Shown: piece by piece, positions 16,309-24,272 of the stretch | Layout of the letters: the number at the start of each line of letters is the position of its first letter | How positions within the stretch are numbered: position 1 is the first letter of the stretch | From: Lentisphaeria bacterium | GTDB lineage: Bacteria; Verrucomicrobiota; Lentisphaeria; Victivallales; Victivallaceae | Reading direction: 5' to 3' | NCBI GenBank assembly: GCA_017508285.1 | Contig: JAFVZG010000117.1 | Coordinates: 1 to 32,852 of the forward strand | Length of the DNA stretch: 32,852 bases | Notes under the pieces: model-generated | Told to the model about the DNA's origin: nothing | The model's input: only the letters and a program-made list of their open reading frames with translations | Databases searched by the model: none | Translations under genes and position numbers: made by a program

Positions 16309-17397
16309 TCAAACTCCGCGCAATTCATTCAACCGTTCTTCGCAGGTGATTTTCAAAATCTGGTCGAGGATCAGTGAAAATTCCCCTTCCATGACTTTGG
16401 GCAGATCAAAGGAAGAAACATTGTACCGGTGGTCAGTTACCCGGTTTTGCGGGAAGTTATAGGTGCGGATGCGTTCACTGCGGTCGCCGGTACCCACTTG
16501 AGAACGCTTGTCAGCGGCAAGTTTTTCCTGCTCCTGCTGCTGCTTATGTTCCAGAAGTCTGGCATAGAGTATGCGCAAGGCGATCTCTTTATTGCGGTGC
16601 TGAGATTTTTCCTGCTGGCTGGCAACCGATAATCCGCTGGGGATATGAGTGACCCGGACTGCGGAATCAGTGGTATTCACGCATTGACCTCCGGGGCCGC
16701 TGGAACGGAATACATCAAAGCGCAGCTCTTCCGGTTTGATATTCAATTCGACAGCTTCGGCTTCCGGCATGACTGCCACGGTTACCGTAGAGGTGTGTAT
16801 CCTCCCGCCGGCTTCAGTTTCCGGAACGCGTTGAACCCGGTGGACACCGCTTTCAAATTTCATTTTGCTGTAAACATCGCAGCCGGAAAGAGAGAATGAA
16901 ACATCCTTTATTCCCCCCAGATCGGTATCAGTCTGATCGAGAATTTCAACTTTCCATCCCTGCGATTCAGCAAAGTGTAAATATGCCCGGAATAATTCTC
17001 CGGCAAAGAGAGCCGCTTCATCGCCGCCGGCTGCCGGTTTTATACCGACAATGATATTCTTTGCATCATTGGGGTCAGGCGGCAGCAGTGCGATCTGCAC
17101 TTTGCCTTCCAAGTTGGCTGATTCTGCGGTAAATTCGCTGATTTCCTCCTCCAGCAGAGCGCGCATTTCGCTGTCAGTTTCAGCAATCAGCAATTCTTTG
17201 TCGCTCTCAATGGAGTCAAGCAGATTTTTCCAGCGGTCAAAATCGGCAAACAAGGTATTCAATTTGCTCAATTCCTGACTCATGCGGCGGAATTGCGCCA
17301 TATCATTGAATATATCCGGGCTGGAGAGGGAATTTTCCAACTCCCTGCCGCGGATACGGAGATTTTTAATGTGATTCTGGATATCTGCCGGGGTCAT
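16309..17397 (-). CDS. prfA: Peptide chain release factor 1
   Basis: This 362-residue class I release factor terminates translation at UAA and UAG. The peptidyl-tRNA hydrolysis motif GGQ is at 236-238 (SSGPGGQCVNTTDSAV). The stop-codon tripeptide is P192-E-T194 in VQRVPETEAGG, the P-x-T form diagnostic of RF1; RF2 would have SPF. Length is normal for RF1. The gene lies immediately behind the rpmE terminator, only 12 bases from its T tract. The ribosome-binding site is weak (GATCGAAG), and I see no promoter between them, so expression may depend on read-through. The usual neighbour prmC does not follow; a convergent hydrolase gene is next. Confidence 0.96.
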   Translation of the reverse strand: MTPADIQNHIKNLRIRGRELENSLSSPDIFNDMAQFRRMSQELSKLNTLFADFDRWKNLLDSIESDKELLIAETDSEMRALLEEEISEFTAESANLEGKVQIALLPPDPNDAKNIIVGIKPAAGGDEAALFAGELFRAYLHFAESQGWKVEILDQTDTDLGGIKDVSFSLSGCDVYSKMKFESGVHRVQRVPETEAGGRIHTSTVTVAVMPEAEAVELNIKPEELRFDVFRSSGPGGQCVNTTDSAVRVTHIPSGLSVASQQEKSQHRNKEIALRILYARLLEHKQQQEQEKLAADKRSQVGTGDRSERIRTYNFPQNRVTDHRYNVSSFDLPKVMEGEFSLILDQILKITCEERLNELRGV

Positions 17398-17409
17398 GAT
17401 GCTTCGATC

Positions 17410-17440
17410 AAAAAAAAACTTGCCGGATATCCGGCAAGTT
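17410..17440 (-). terminator. Strong rho-independent terminator after rpmE
   Basis: A perfect 10-bp stem (17417-17426 with 17431-17440, loop ATAT, sequence AACTTGCCGG/CCGGCAAGTT) is followed on the minus strand by nine T residues (17418-17410). It lies between rpmE and prfA, 12 bases before the prfA start codon. Confidence 0.88.
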
Positions 17441-17456
17441 GTAATTCAAAGGCAAC

Positions 17457-17657
17457 TTACGCTTTTTTGTAGCGACGGTTGAATTTATCAATACGACCTG
17501 CGGTATCGACAAATTTCTGTTTGCCGGTAAAGAAGGGGTGGCATTTGGCGCAGATACCGACTTTGTACTCACTGCGGGTGGATTTGATGTTCCAGGTTGC
17601 ACCGCAAGCGCAAGTCACGACCGCGTCACCGTAAGCGGGATGGATCTCTTTTTTCAT
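17457..17657 (-). CDS. rpmE: 50S ribosomal protein L31, zinc-binding type
   Basis: This is a 66-residue L31 of the large ribosomal subunit. It begins [10 protein letters not shown] and has the family phrase [17 protein letters not shown]. The zinc ligands C16-x-C18 and C36-x2-C39 are intact, making it the C+ form rather than the zinc-independent paralogue induced in zinc limitation. Its promoter is at 17707-17734. It is followed by a strong terminator and then prfA; rpmE-prfA adjacency is common in bacteria. Confidence 0.97.
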   Translation of the reverse strand: MKKEIHPAYGDAVVTCACGATWNIKSTRSEYKVGICAKCHPFFTGKQKFVDTAGRIDKFNRRYKKA

Positions 17658-17706
17658 TATGCTATCTCTCTTTATGTTGATATTTGTTAAAATATGTCAA
17701 GATAAG

Positions 17707-17734
17707 AATATACACCTTATTTGCGCTTTTTCAA
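17707..17734 (-). promoter_or_regulatory. Predicted promoter of rpmE
   Basis: On the minus strand TTGAAA (17734-17729), a 16-base spacer and TATATT (17712-17707) give a leader of about 45 bases before the L31 start. A TTGACT overlapping the -35 region is a less well spaced alternative. Confidence 0.6.
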
Positions 17735-17739
17735 GTCAA

Positions 17740-18708
17740 TCAGCACTTTTTTTTCAATATTTCTGCCGCTACATCATCAATGATCTGTTCCAGAGGATTT
17801 TCCGGCTGCCAGTTGACCAGTTTGCGGAGTTTTTCTGTTGACGGTTTGCGGCGGCGCATATCTTCAAAACCTTTGGCATACGCCTGTTCGTAAGGGATGT
17901 ATTCCAATTTTGACGAACTGCCCAGACGGGAAATGACCAACTCCGCCAACTCTTTGATCGTGATCAGACGGTCACTGCCGATGTTGAAAATCTCCCCGAT
18001 ACTGCGGTCATCATCCAGCAGCAGCAGCAAGGCTCTTACCACATCGTGCACATGACAGAAACAGCGGGATTGACCGCCGTCACCGTAAACTTTCAACGCT
18101 TCATTTTTCAGGGCATTGCTGACAAAACGCGGAACGACCATGCCGTACTTTCCGGTCTGTCTGGGACCGACTGTATTGAAAAAGCGCACCACAGTTCCCC
18201 TCAAGCCGGCTGATTGATGATATGCCATGAGGTAGAATTCATCCAATAGTTTACTGCAGGCGTAGCTCCAGCGTGAATGATAAGGTGAACCTATGAGCAG
18301 ATCATCGCTTTCCGCAAATAATTCATGGTCGGATTTTCCGTAGACTTCACTGGTGGAAGCAATGAATAACCGTTTATCAAATTCTGCCGCGGCTTTTACC
18401 ACACATGCCGAACCTTCGATATTGGTATTGATCGTGCGTACCGGGTCATTGACCACCAGTTCCACGCCGACTGCGGCGGCAAGATGGAAAACCGTATCGA
18501 CTTCCCGGATGATCTCTCTCAGTTTTGCCGGATTTTGAGAGATATCCATCTCAATTACCTGCGGCACAACTCCGTTTACTTCCCGGATGTTATCCCGGCT
18601 GCCAGTGGAAAAGTCATCAACAATAACCACTTCATCTCCGCGTTTGAGTAAAGCCTCCGCAAGATGTCCGCCAATGAATCCGGCTCCACCGGTAATAAGA
18701 ATCTTCAT
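17740..18708 (-). CDS. NAD-dependent nucleotide-sugar epimerase/dehydratase
   Basis: This 322-residue extended short-chain dehydrogenase acts on nucleotide sugars. The NAD-binding motif GGAGFIGG (7-14) and FSTG turn are at the start. The catalytic region has SxSEVYG-like STSEVYG (119-124) and Y149-x3-K153 (YACSK), and the sugar-binding stretch VVRFFNTVGPRQTGKYGMVVPRF follows. Likely activities are UDP-glucose 4-epimerase or UDP-glucuronate decarboxylase-like; the exact substrate is not fixed. The gene overlaps pssA by 4 bases (ATGA), so they are co-translated, suggesting envelope or glycan synthesis. The rpmE promoter lies in the 82 bases downstream. Confidence 0.9.
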   Translation of the reverse strand: MKILITGGAGFIGGHLAEALLKRGDEVVIVDDFSTGSRDNIREVNGVVPQVIEMDISQNPAKLREIIREVDTVFHLAAAVGVELVVNDPVRTINTNIEGSACVVKAAAEFDKRLFIASTSEVYGKSDHELFAESDDLLIGSPYHSRWSYACSKLLDEFYLMAYHQSAGLRGTVVRFFNTVGPRQTGKYGMVVPRFVSNALKNEALKVYGDGGQSRCFCHVHDVVRALLLLLDDDRSIGEIFNIGSDRLITIKELAELVISRLGSSSKLEYIPYEQAYAKGFEDMRRRKPSTEKLRKLVNWQPENPLEQIIDDVAAEILKKKC

Positions 18709-19529
18709 TTTGCCTCCACAGGATGTTTGCGGCGGTAGATCTTCTCAAAGATCAACATCACCGGTCCGGAAAAAATATACGCAATGGTAAGAAAGGTCAA
18801 TCCGTTTATTCTGAAACAGATGATGATCGCCAGCATCAAAACCACCAAAGGCAGTTTTTTCCGGTTGCGCCGGATCGACATCAACCATTTGCCGGCATGG
18901 ATATAGGGGATGGTGCTGGTCATAAGCAAACCGAGGATCGCCGAATATGCCGGCAGTATCCATGCCATCAATTTCAGATTCTGCTCAGAAAGACCGCTGT
19001 TGGCGTAGAGAAAGAAGATCGCCACGCAGATCGCTGCCGCGGCTCCGGGGGAGGGGAGACCGGAGAAATTATCGGAACTTTTGGTCTTCAAAGTGGCATT
19101 GACATTGTAGGTGGCTAAACGCAGTGCGGCACCCCCGATGTAGACTGAGCATAAGAAATAGATGTATATCTCCTGACCCAATTTGATTTCCCAATTGAAA
19201 AAACAATTTGCTGCTGCCGCCACCATGACCGCCGGAGTAACCCCGAATGTCACCATATCTGAGAGCGAATCCATCTGTATACCGTGAAGACTGGCGGCAT
19301 TGAGCAATCTTGCCGCCAAGCCGTCAAAAACATCGAAGATCATTGCCGAAAAAATCATGATCGAGGCGATGACAAATATTTTCACTCCCTTTTCCGGAGA
19401 TGCCTGATATGCGGTAAAGAGCAGCAGTATCGCCGCAAAACCGCAGAGCGAATTGCAAATCGTCAGAAAGTTGGGGATATATTTCAAAAACTTTGCCTGT
19501 GAGATCAGGACAGAAGAACTTTTTTTCAT
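18705..19529 (-). CDS. pssA: CDP-diacylglycerol-serine O-phosphatidyltransferase
   Basis: This 274-residue integral membrane CDP-alcohol phosphotransferase makes phosphatidylserine from CDP-diacylglycerol and L-serine. The full motif D-G-x2-A-R-x8-G-x3-D-x3-D is at D69-G70, A73-R74, G83, D87 and D91 (DGLAARLLNAASLHG). Several hydrophobic segments follow through residue 260. PssA rather than other CDP-alcohol enzymes is favoured by the N-terminal PNFLTICNSLCGFAAI block and the length. Its ATG is preceded by a weak Shine-Dalgarno but overlaps the end of a possible 17-codon leader ORF. The coupled epimerase follows. No phosphatidylserine decarboxylase is in the window. Confidence 0.92.
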   Translation of the reverse strand: MKKSSSVLISQAKFLKYIPNFLTICNSLCGFAAILLLFTAYQASPEKGVKIFVIASIMIFSAMIFDVFDGLAARLLNAASLHGIQMDSLSDMVTFGVTPAVMVAAAANCFFNWEIKLGQEIYIYFLCSVYIGGAALRLATYNVNATLKTKSSDNFSGLPSPGAAAAICVAIFFLYANSGLSEQNLKLMAWILPAYSAILGLLMTSTIPYIHAGKWLMSIRRNRKKLPLVVLMLAIIICFRINGLTFLTIAYIFSGPVMLIFEKIYRRKHPVEAK

Positions 19530-19579
19530 AAATAAAACCCTGTGTCAACAAATGATTTAATGTTACAAGGTGACTGCAA
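19526..19579 (-). CDS. Possible 17-codon leader ORF coupled to pssA
   Basis: On the minus strand a TTG at 19579 opens 17 codons, with GGAGG ten bases upstream. The ORF ends in TGA overlapping the pssA ATG as ATGA. It could deliver ribosomes to pssA, whose own ribosome-binding site is poor. The TTG start and 10-base spacing make it tentative, and there is no recognisable product. Confidence 0.25.
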   Translation of the reverse strand: MQSPCNIKSFVDTGFYL

Positions 19580-19615
19580 AGAGTTTATGCCTCCGGCAGC
19601 CGCCTCCTTTTTAAT

Positions 19616-19644
19616 AATATAACCCATGTTGAGTGTTTTTACAA
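19616..19644 (-). promoter_or_regulatory. Predicted promoter of pssA
   Basis: On the minus strand TTGTAA (19644-19639), a 17-base spacer and TATATT (19621-19616) are present. The -35 box overlaps the stop codon of the upstream DUF4105 gene. The predicted start falls at AAAGGAGG, leaving a leader of about 80 bases to the pssA ATG. Confidence 0.55.
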
Positions 19645-20589
19645 CTTGCCTTGGATTTTTCCCGCTGTTAAAGAGCGTGATTTCAAGGATTCAAAACTTT
19701 CTTTGTCATTATGTTTCAATATTTTATTTTCAAAAAGCATCCGGTCAAACAGTCCGTTGAAAAGCACTCGCAACTCATATTTCAATTGCGGAGCCGCTTT
19801 TTGCAGAGCCGGATAGACAGCCGTTATGCAGTTGGCACGGATCAGGTCGTAGAATTCCGGATTTTTATCGAGCCGGTCAACTTTGGCAATGATATCCTCC
19901 AGAATTATCCGGCATTCAGCCGGAGTGAAATTGGTTTGATAAAGATAAAGATCCTCTTTGCGATACTTTATGCGCAGATCAAAAAGATCTTCCGGAGTGC
20001 CTAAAATGATGAGCAATTCCTGCTGCTTATTCAAGCATGTCAATGGTTTCCGGTCACTGTCGACCGGAGTTCTCGGCTCAACCGACAGTGCAAGATTCTT
20101 GCCGTCGGTGAATTTGAAATTCAGCATAGTATGAGCGACCAGACTCTGGTTATCCCAGTAAACCATTGCAATATCCATCGCAGACACTTTTGCCGGATCG
20201 AATGAGACATTTTGATAATTTTCATCGTAATCATCGACGGTACGGTAGCGGTTGTTTCTCAGCCTGATCACCTCAAATTTGCCGTCAGAAAGATGGTTGA
20301 TCGCCGGTTTTACTGCGAATTGCCGCATAAATTCCCGATCGCGGAATTGCAGTTGCGGCGTGAGGGTCAGAAAAAAAAGCAGAGAAAACAATTCACACAA
20401 TGCCAACATGATATGATAATGTTTGTCACGGAAGCCGGCGATAAACAGCAGTATTATTGAGACCCGGAATATGATGCCGGGAATTTCCGGTATTCTTAAA
20501 AGCATCGGTGCCGCGGCAAAAAGCCATATCCCCGCCAAAAGCAGCAGCAACCGGAAAATATGAATAGATGCTTTTTTCAGAGTGGTCAT
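19639..20589 (-). CDS. DUF4105 (Lnb N-terminal domain-like) membrane protein
   Basis: This 316-residue protein has three N-terminal hydrophobic segments (about 12-33, 38-52 and 56-78). A periplasmic domain follows that matches DUF4105, also called the Lnb N-terminal periplasmic domain. Family landmarks are H153 (LVAHTMLNF), E171 in LALSVEPRT, and C254 in EFYDLIRANCITAV, likely Cys-His catalytic residues. As I recall, Bacteroidota members include the lipoprotein N-acyltransferase Lnb, so N-terminal lipoprotein acylation is a candidate role, but unverified. The start codon overlaps the stop of the lipoprotein hydrolase gene (ATGA), so the two are translationally coupled. It is the last gene of the purB-to-DUF4105 series. 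Confidence 0.72.
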   Translation of the reverse strand: MTTLKKASIHIFRLLLLLAGIWLFAAAPMLLRIPEIPGIIFRVSIILLFIAGFRDKHYHIMLALCELFSLLFFLTLTPQLQFRDREFMRQFAVKPAINHLSDGKFEVIRLRNNRYRTVDDYDENYQNVSFDPAKVSAMDIAMVYWDNQSLVAHTMLNFKFTDGKNLALSVEPRTPVDSDRKPLTCLNKQQELLIILGTPEDLFDLRIKYRKEDLYLYQTNFTPAECRIILEDIIAKVDRLDKNPEFYDLIRANCITAVYPALQKAAPQLKYELRVLFNGLFDRMLFENKILKHNDKESFESLKSRSLTAGKIQGKL

Positions 20590-22445
20590 TTTTTTATCCG
20601 GTTGAGATGTTCTTTCAATATGCGTTTGATCTCCTGGATCGCCAGAGGATTCTGTTGAACACTGTGCCGGGATTTTACAACGATCTCACTTGCAGCTCCA
20701 TTCAGATGACTGCTGCTGTAAGGTACTACCCCGTCACTTCCTCCGGGAACTCCGGCTTTATCCTTGTTCCCGATCACCGAATGGTATGGGATACCCGGAG
20801 CGAATTTCATCCGGTTGAGCAATTGCAAGGCGTAACCATCAGGCGATAAATTATTTATGCCGTTGAATTTTTTTGCCAGAATTTCTTTTTGATCTTCCGG
20901 AAGATTTATCAACTGCCGGATCAGTTTTGCATTGAAATCGAGCAGTGATTTCGGCAGGCGGATCAGGGAAGATGCCATTTGAGCTATCCAGCTTTGTGCA
21001 AGCTCTGCCCCGCGGTGCGGGACGGCGATGAAAATAACTCTTTTTACCGATGGGACCGGGGAGAAAAGCAGCATGTCACGGAAAAATTGATCGTCGCGGT
21101 CTATAGAGTTGTCATACGCTTCTTTGCCTACAAAATTCCGGAGCAGTTGGTCATCGCAGGTGGAGATCATCATTCTGGATATCAATCCTCCCATAGAGTG
21201 ACCGATAAGCACCATCTGATCGAATTTGGATAGATCCCGCTGATCTTTCCGCAGTTTTTCCCGTTCTCCGGCAAGGGCTTGTCGCAAGTGCATCGCGCTT
21301 GCCAGGATCGGATTGCCGCTGGAGTATGAAAAACCCATGAACCGATAGTGTTTACGCAATTCCGGATCGCTCTGCAGGGTATTTATCAACTGCATCCAGG
21401 TTCGGATATCGGACATCAATCCATGGACAAGAACCACCGGTATCCGCTGGTCATTATGCGGTTCAAGGTGGTACAATCCTTCACTGTCACCGGTTCGATC
21501 TGCCAGAAAAGTCCGTCGCAAAAATTCGAATACCTGCGGTTTGCGTATCATGAATGCCAGTGGCGTGGAGAAATCCTGCGCCATGGGGATGGTTACACCT
21601 TTATAGGTGATCTCATCGTATGAACGGGAATCGAGAAAAGAAAGTTTTATCTGACGGTGGTCAATGTCGATCTGCTGTTTTTCCCCGTTCAATGATATTT
21701 GAGCCACCAGAGTTGCCGGTATTACCTGATCTTCGGCGAAGACGGTTTCCGGAATGGCATTGTCCGCCAATTCGCAGACCAGAGGCACACCAATGCCGAA
21801 GCGGCGGTTGTCGTGGGTGAGATTTTCCGGTCGGAAGTCGGAACACAGATGAAATGTGATGATCTTTTCTCTGGCAACCGGCAGTTTGAATTCCGGCATG
21901 GTAAAACTCATTACCTGACCTCCGGCGGCAAGCAGTTCAAAGCCGCCGTTATTATGCAGATTGCGCTCCTGCAAATAAGCAAAGAGTTGGGTCAGTGCCA
22001 GATTGTAGCAGCGGATGGCGATAATCATTTCCGGATCGCACAATCTGGATGTGTTTTTCTTCAATATTTCCCGGAAATATTTATTGGTGTAAATCAATGT
22101 GGTCAAATCGTAACTTACCGCCCGATCCGGATCATCCCGCATTTTATCTGCGATCATCTGGGAGGTTTCCATAATGGCGATCAGGGTGCTGGTGGAGTCG
22201 TCGGCTTTGCTCAACTGTTCAAGGGCGTGAATAAATTGCTCCGGAGAGGAGTCAAGTTTGTCGTGGAGCAGATTGTTACCGAGGATATTTACGGTTTCTG
22301 CGCTTAATCCGCCATTGAAGAGGAAGGAGTCTCCGTAACTTACTCTGCCGTCAGCACCGACTTCCCGCAACGAAATCGAACTGCTGCACCCGGCGATAAT
22401 AAAGACAATGGCAAAGGAAAACAGTATGTTTGTAAATTTTTTCAC
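20586..22445 (-). CDS. Lipoprotein alpha/beta hydrolase (lipase-like)
   Basis: This 619-residue lipoprotein hydrolase has a short signal ending IIAGC, a lipobox with C20 as the acylated residue. The alpha/beta hydrolase core is C-terminal: the oxyanion strand VVLVHGLMSD (about 336-345), nucleophile S417 in VLIGHSMGGLISRM, and a His-containing tail (VVKSRHSVQQNP). About 300 N-terminal residues before the hydrolase are unassigned. The reading frame can extend to 22532, but GTG 22445, with AAGGAG nine bases upstream, gives the proper lipoprotein signal and is chosen. It follows the AI-2E transporter gene after 28 bases and couples to the DUF4105 gene by an ATGA overlap. Substrates might be lipids or acylated surface molecules. 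Confidence 0.85.
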   Translation of the reverse strand: MKKFTNILFSFAIVFIIAGCSSSISLREVGADGRVSYGDSFLFNGGLSAETVNILGNNLLHDKLDSSPEQFIHALEQLSKADDSTSTLIAIMETSQMIADKMRDDPDRAVSYDLTTLIYTNKYFREILKKNTSRLCDPEMIIAIRCYNLALTQLFAYLQERNLHNNGGFELLAAGGQVMSFTMPEFKLPVAREKIITFHLCSDFRPENLTHDNRRFGIGVPLVCELADNAIPETVFAEDQVIPATLVAQISLNGEKQQIDIDHRQIKLSFLDSRSYDEITYKGVTIPMAQDFSTPLAFMIRKPQVFEFLRRTFLADRTGDSEGLYHLEPHNDQRIPVVLVHGLMSDIRTWMQLINTLQSDPELRKHYRFMGFSYSSGNPILASAMHLRQALAGEREKLRKDQRDLSKFDQMVLIGHSMGGLISRMMISTCDDQLLRNFVGKEAYDNSIDRDDQFFRDMLLFSPVPSVKRVIFIAVPHRGAELAQSWIAQMASSLIRLPKSLLDFNAKLIRQLINLPEDQKEILAKKFNGINNLSPDGYALQLLNRMKFAPGIPYHSVIGNKDKAGVPGGSDGVVPYSSSHLNGAASEIVVKSRHSVQQNPLAIQEIKRILKEHLNRIKK

Positions 22446-22473
22446 AACACCAGTCTCCTTTGGGAATATTGTT

Positions 22474-24267
22474 TCACGCCCGTTCAGAAAAAGTGAAGCC
22501 GTGGTAGATCTGCGGAACCAGATATTTGGCAACTGAAGCCGCCGGCAATGCGAAGATCATACCGGGGATCCCGGCGAATATCGCACCCAGCAGTACCACG
22601 ATGATCGTTTCCAGAGTGCTCAATCCCAGGGATTCACCGATGACAGCCGGGTATAGAATGAATTGTTCAATGATGCCATTGTAGATCAGGTAACAGATGA
22701 CGATCACCAGCAGCATCTCTCCGGTGGCTGCTCCGGCGGCAATGGTCACCAGTACCGTCAGTAAACAGGAGATCACCGGTCCCAGATAGGGCAGGGCGAT
22801 GCCGCATCCGGCGATCAATCCCAGCGGCAGAAAGAATGGTACTCCGAGGAAGAAAAAGCAGGTGGTGTAAAAAGTTGAATCCACCATAATAAGAGTCAGA
22901 TATCCTTTCAGCCAGATGCGCAGTCTGAATATGATGCCGTTGATGGTTTTGCAGGTATCCTGTATCAGCGTTTCATCGGCACCCGGCAGCCAGATGCCGT
23001 TGAAAAAGTTGCGCACGATGTATTCACTGCCGGAAGCATGTCCGCTTTTAGCCCTGCTGTATTCCGCAAATTTCAGCAAAAACAGCAGCGAGAAAAATAT
23101 GGTCAGCAGTATATCTGCCAGAAAAGCGGCGATACCTCCGACCACTCCGCCGGTAATATTGACAATACCGCCATTGCTGCGGATGATATTGCTGATGATC
23201 TGATCCCGTTTGCCGGGATCATTGATGATTTTTTCCAAACGGTCAAGTCCGGTTTTCACCAGCGGGATCGATTCAAAATTTTCCCGGAGTTTTTCCATTG
23301 CATAGTTGTATTTGCCGGAAGCACTGCCCTGATCCTGCCGGGTCGTTTCCCAGACCCGTATTGAACGCTGGAGATTTTTCATATAGTGTCCGGTAAGTTT
23401 TGATATGCCGAATCCGGCGAGAACGATTATCAGAGCCGCAATAAGTGCAGTAAGTATGACCGATTGTCTGATAATGGATTGTTCTTTTTGCTTCCGGTGT
23501 CTGGTTATGGATCTGCCGGAAGTATCCCCCTTGCGTGAAAGCAGAATGGAGAGTCTTTTCAACGGATAGAAGGCATAGGAAAAAGACGCGGTAAGCAGAA
23601 AGAATATTCCCCGGCGTTTTTGCAAACGGCGTTCAATGAATTTTTCCAGAGGCAGCATCAAACATGCCAGAAGTACTCCGAAAATCACTGATTGCAGATA
23701 TTTCGCGGTCAGAAAGAATATCAGAATAATTATCAGAACGGCTATGATACTTCTGCTGGAGTTGCGCAAACGCTGTTTTTTGCGCTTGTTTTCCATGACT
23801 TCTCCGGTGAAGTCGGCAAATGCCTGTTTATCCATTCCGAGTTTTTCTGCCACCCGGCTGATATATGCGGTATCTGCCGGATAAGGCAGAGCTGCTCCCA
23901 GCACGATCAAAAATTCTGCGGTACGCAGGGGATCGTTGTTCTCCGCAGAACGGATAACTGCAACCGCTTCGTCTTCCGGGAGAGGCAGCAGTGCAGGCAA
24001 CTCAGCGAGATGTTTTTCTGCCACCTGGATATTGAAGAAATCTTCCAGCAAGTGCCGGTAGACCATCTTGCTCTTTTCCGAAAGACGGTTGTTATTGAGC
24101 AGCAGAGGATGGACCAGGGATTGAAATGCCAGACGGAAGTATCCGGCTTCATCTTCCATGGTGCCGAGCAGCAGCTGGGTGGCGGCAGAGAATTTCTCTT
24201 TGAGTTTCAAATTGAAATCACTTTGCCGCAAATCCAGAAACTGCTTTATCCGTTCCAGAGAGATCAT
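22474..24267 (-). CDS. AI-2E family transporter with N-terminal TerB-like domain
   Basis: This is a 597-residue inner-membrane protein. Residues about 170-590 match the AI-2E/YdiK-PerM family: paired hydrophobic segments after residue 170, a periplasmic segment about 300-360, and the family region GLIAGCGIALPYLGPVIS followed by GESLGLSTLETIIVVLLGAIFAGIPGMIFALPA. Ahead of it lies an extra soluble domain of about 160 residues with helical segments (YRHLLEDFFNIQVAEKHLAEL) reminiscent of TerB/co-chaperone domains. Most family members lack this, so the protein is a probable fusion. The transported substrate is not known; autoinducer-2 export is only one member's reported role. It begins five bases after purM and precedes the lipoprotein hydrolase. 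Confidence 0.85.
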   Translation of the reverse strand: MISLERIKQFLDLRQSDFNLKLKEKFSAATQLLLGTMEDEAGYFRLAFQSLVHPLLLNNNRLSEKSKMVYRHLLEDFFNIQVAEKHLAELPALLPLPEDEAVAVIRSAENNDPLRTAEFLIVLGAALPYPADTAYISRVAEKLGMDKQAFADFTGEVMENKRKKQRLRNSSRSIIAVLIIILIFFLTAKYLQSVIFGVLLACLMLPLEKFIERRLQKRRGIFFLLTASFSYAFYPLKRLSILLSRKGDTSGRSITRHRKQKEQSIIRQSVILTALIAALIIVLAGFGISKLTGHYMKNLQRSIRVWETTRQDQGSASGKYNYAMEKLRENFESIPLVKTGLDRLEKIINDPGKRDQIISNIIRSNGGIVNITGGVVGGIAAFLADILLTIFFSLLFLLKFAEYSRAKSGHASGSEYIVRNFFNGIWLPGADETLIQDTCKTINGIIFRLRIWLKGYLTLIMVDSTFYTTCFFFLGVPFFLPLGLIAGCGIALPYLGPVISCLLTVLVTIAAGAATGEMLLVIVICYLIYNGIIEQFILYPAVIGESLGLSTLETIIVVLLGAIFAGIPGMIFALPAASVAKYLVPQIYHGFTFSERA

Positions 24268-24272
24268 GTTGA

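Noticed and set aside
22446-22532. 29-codon N-terminal extension of the lipoprotein hydrolase
   Set aside because: It overlaps the AI-2E gene and would bury the lipoprotein signal; GTG 22445 has a proper ribosome-binding site.
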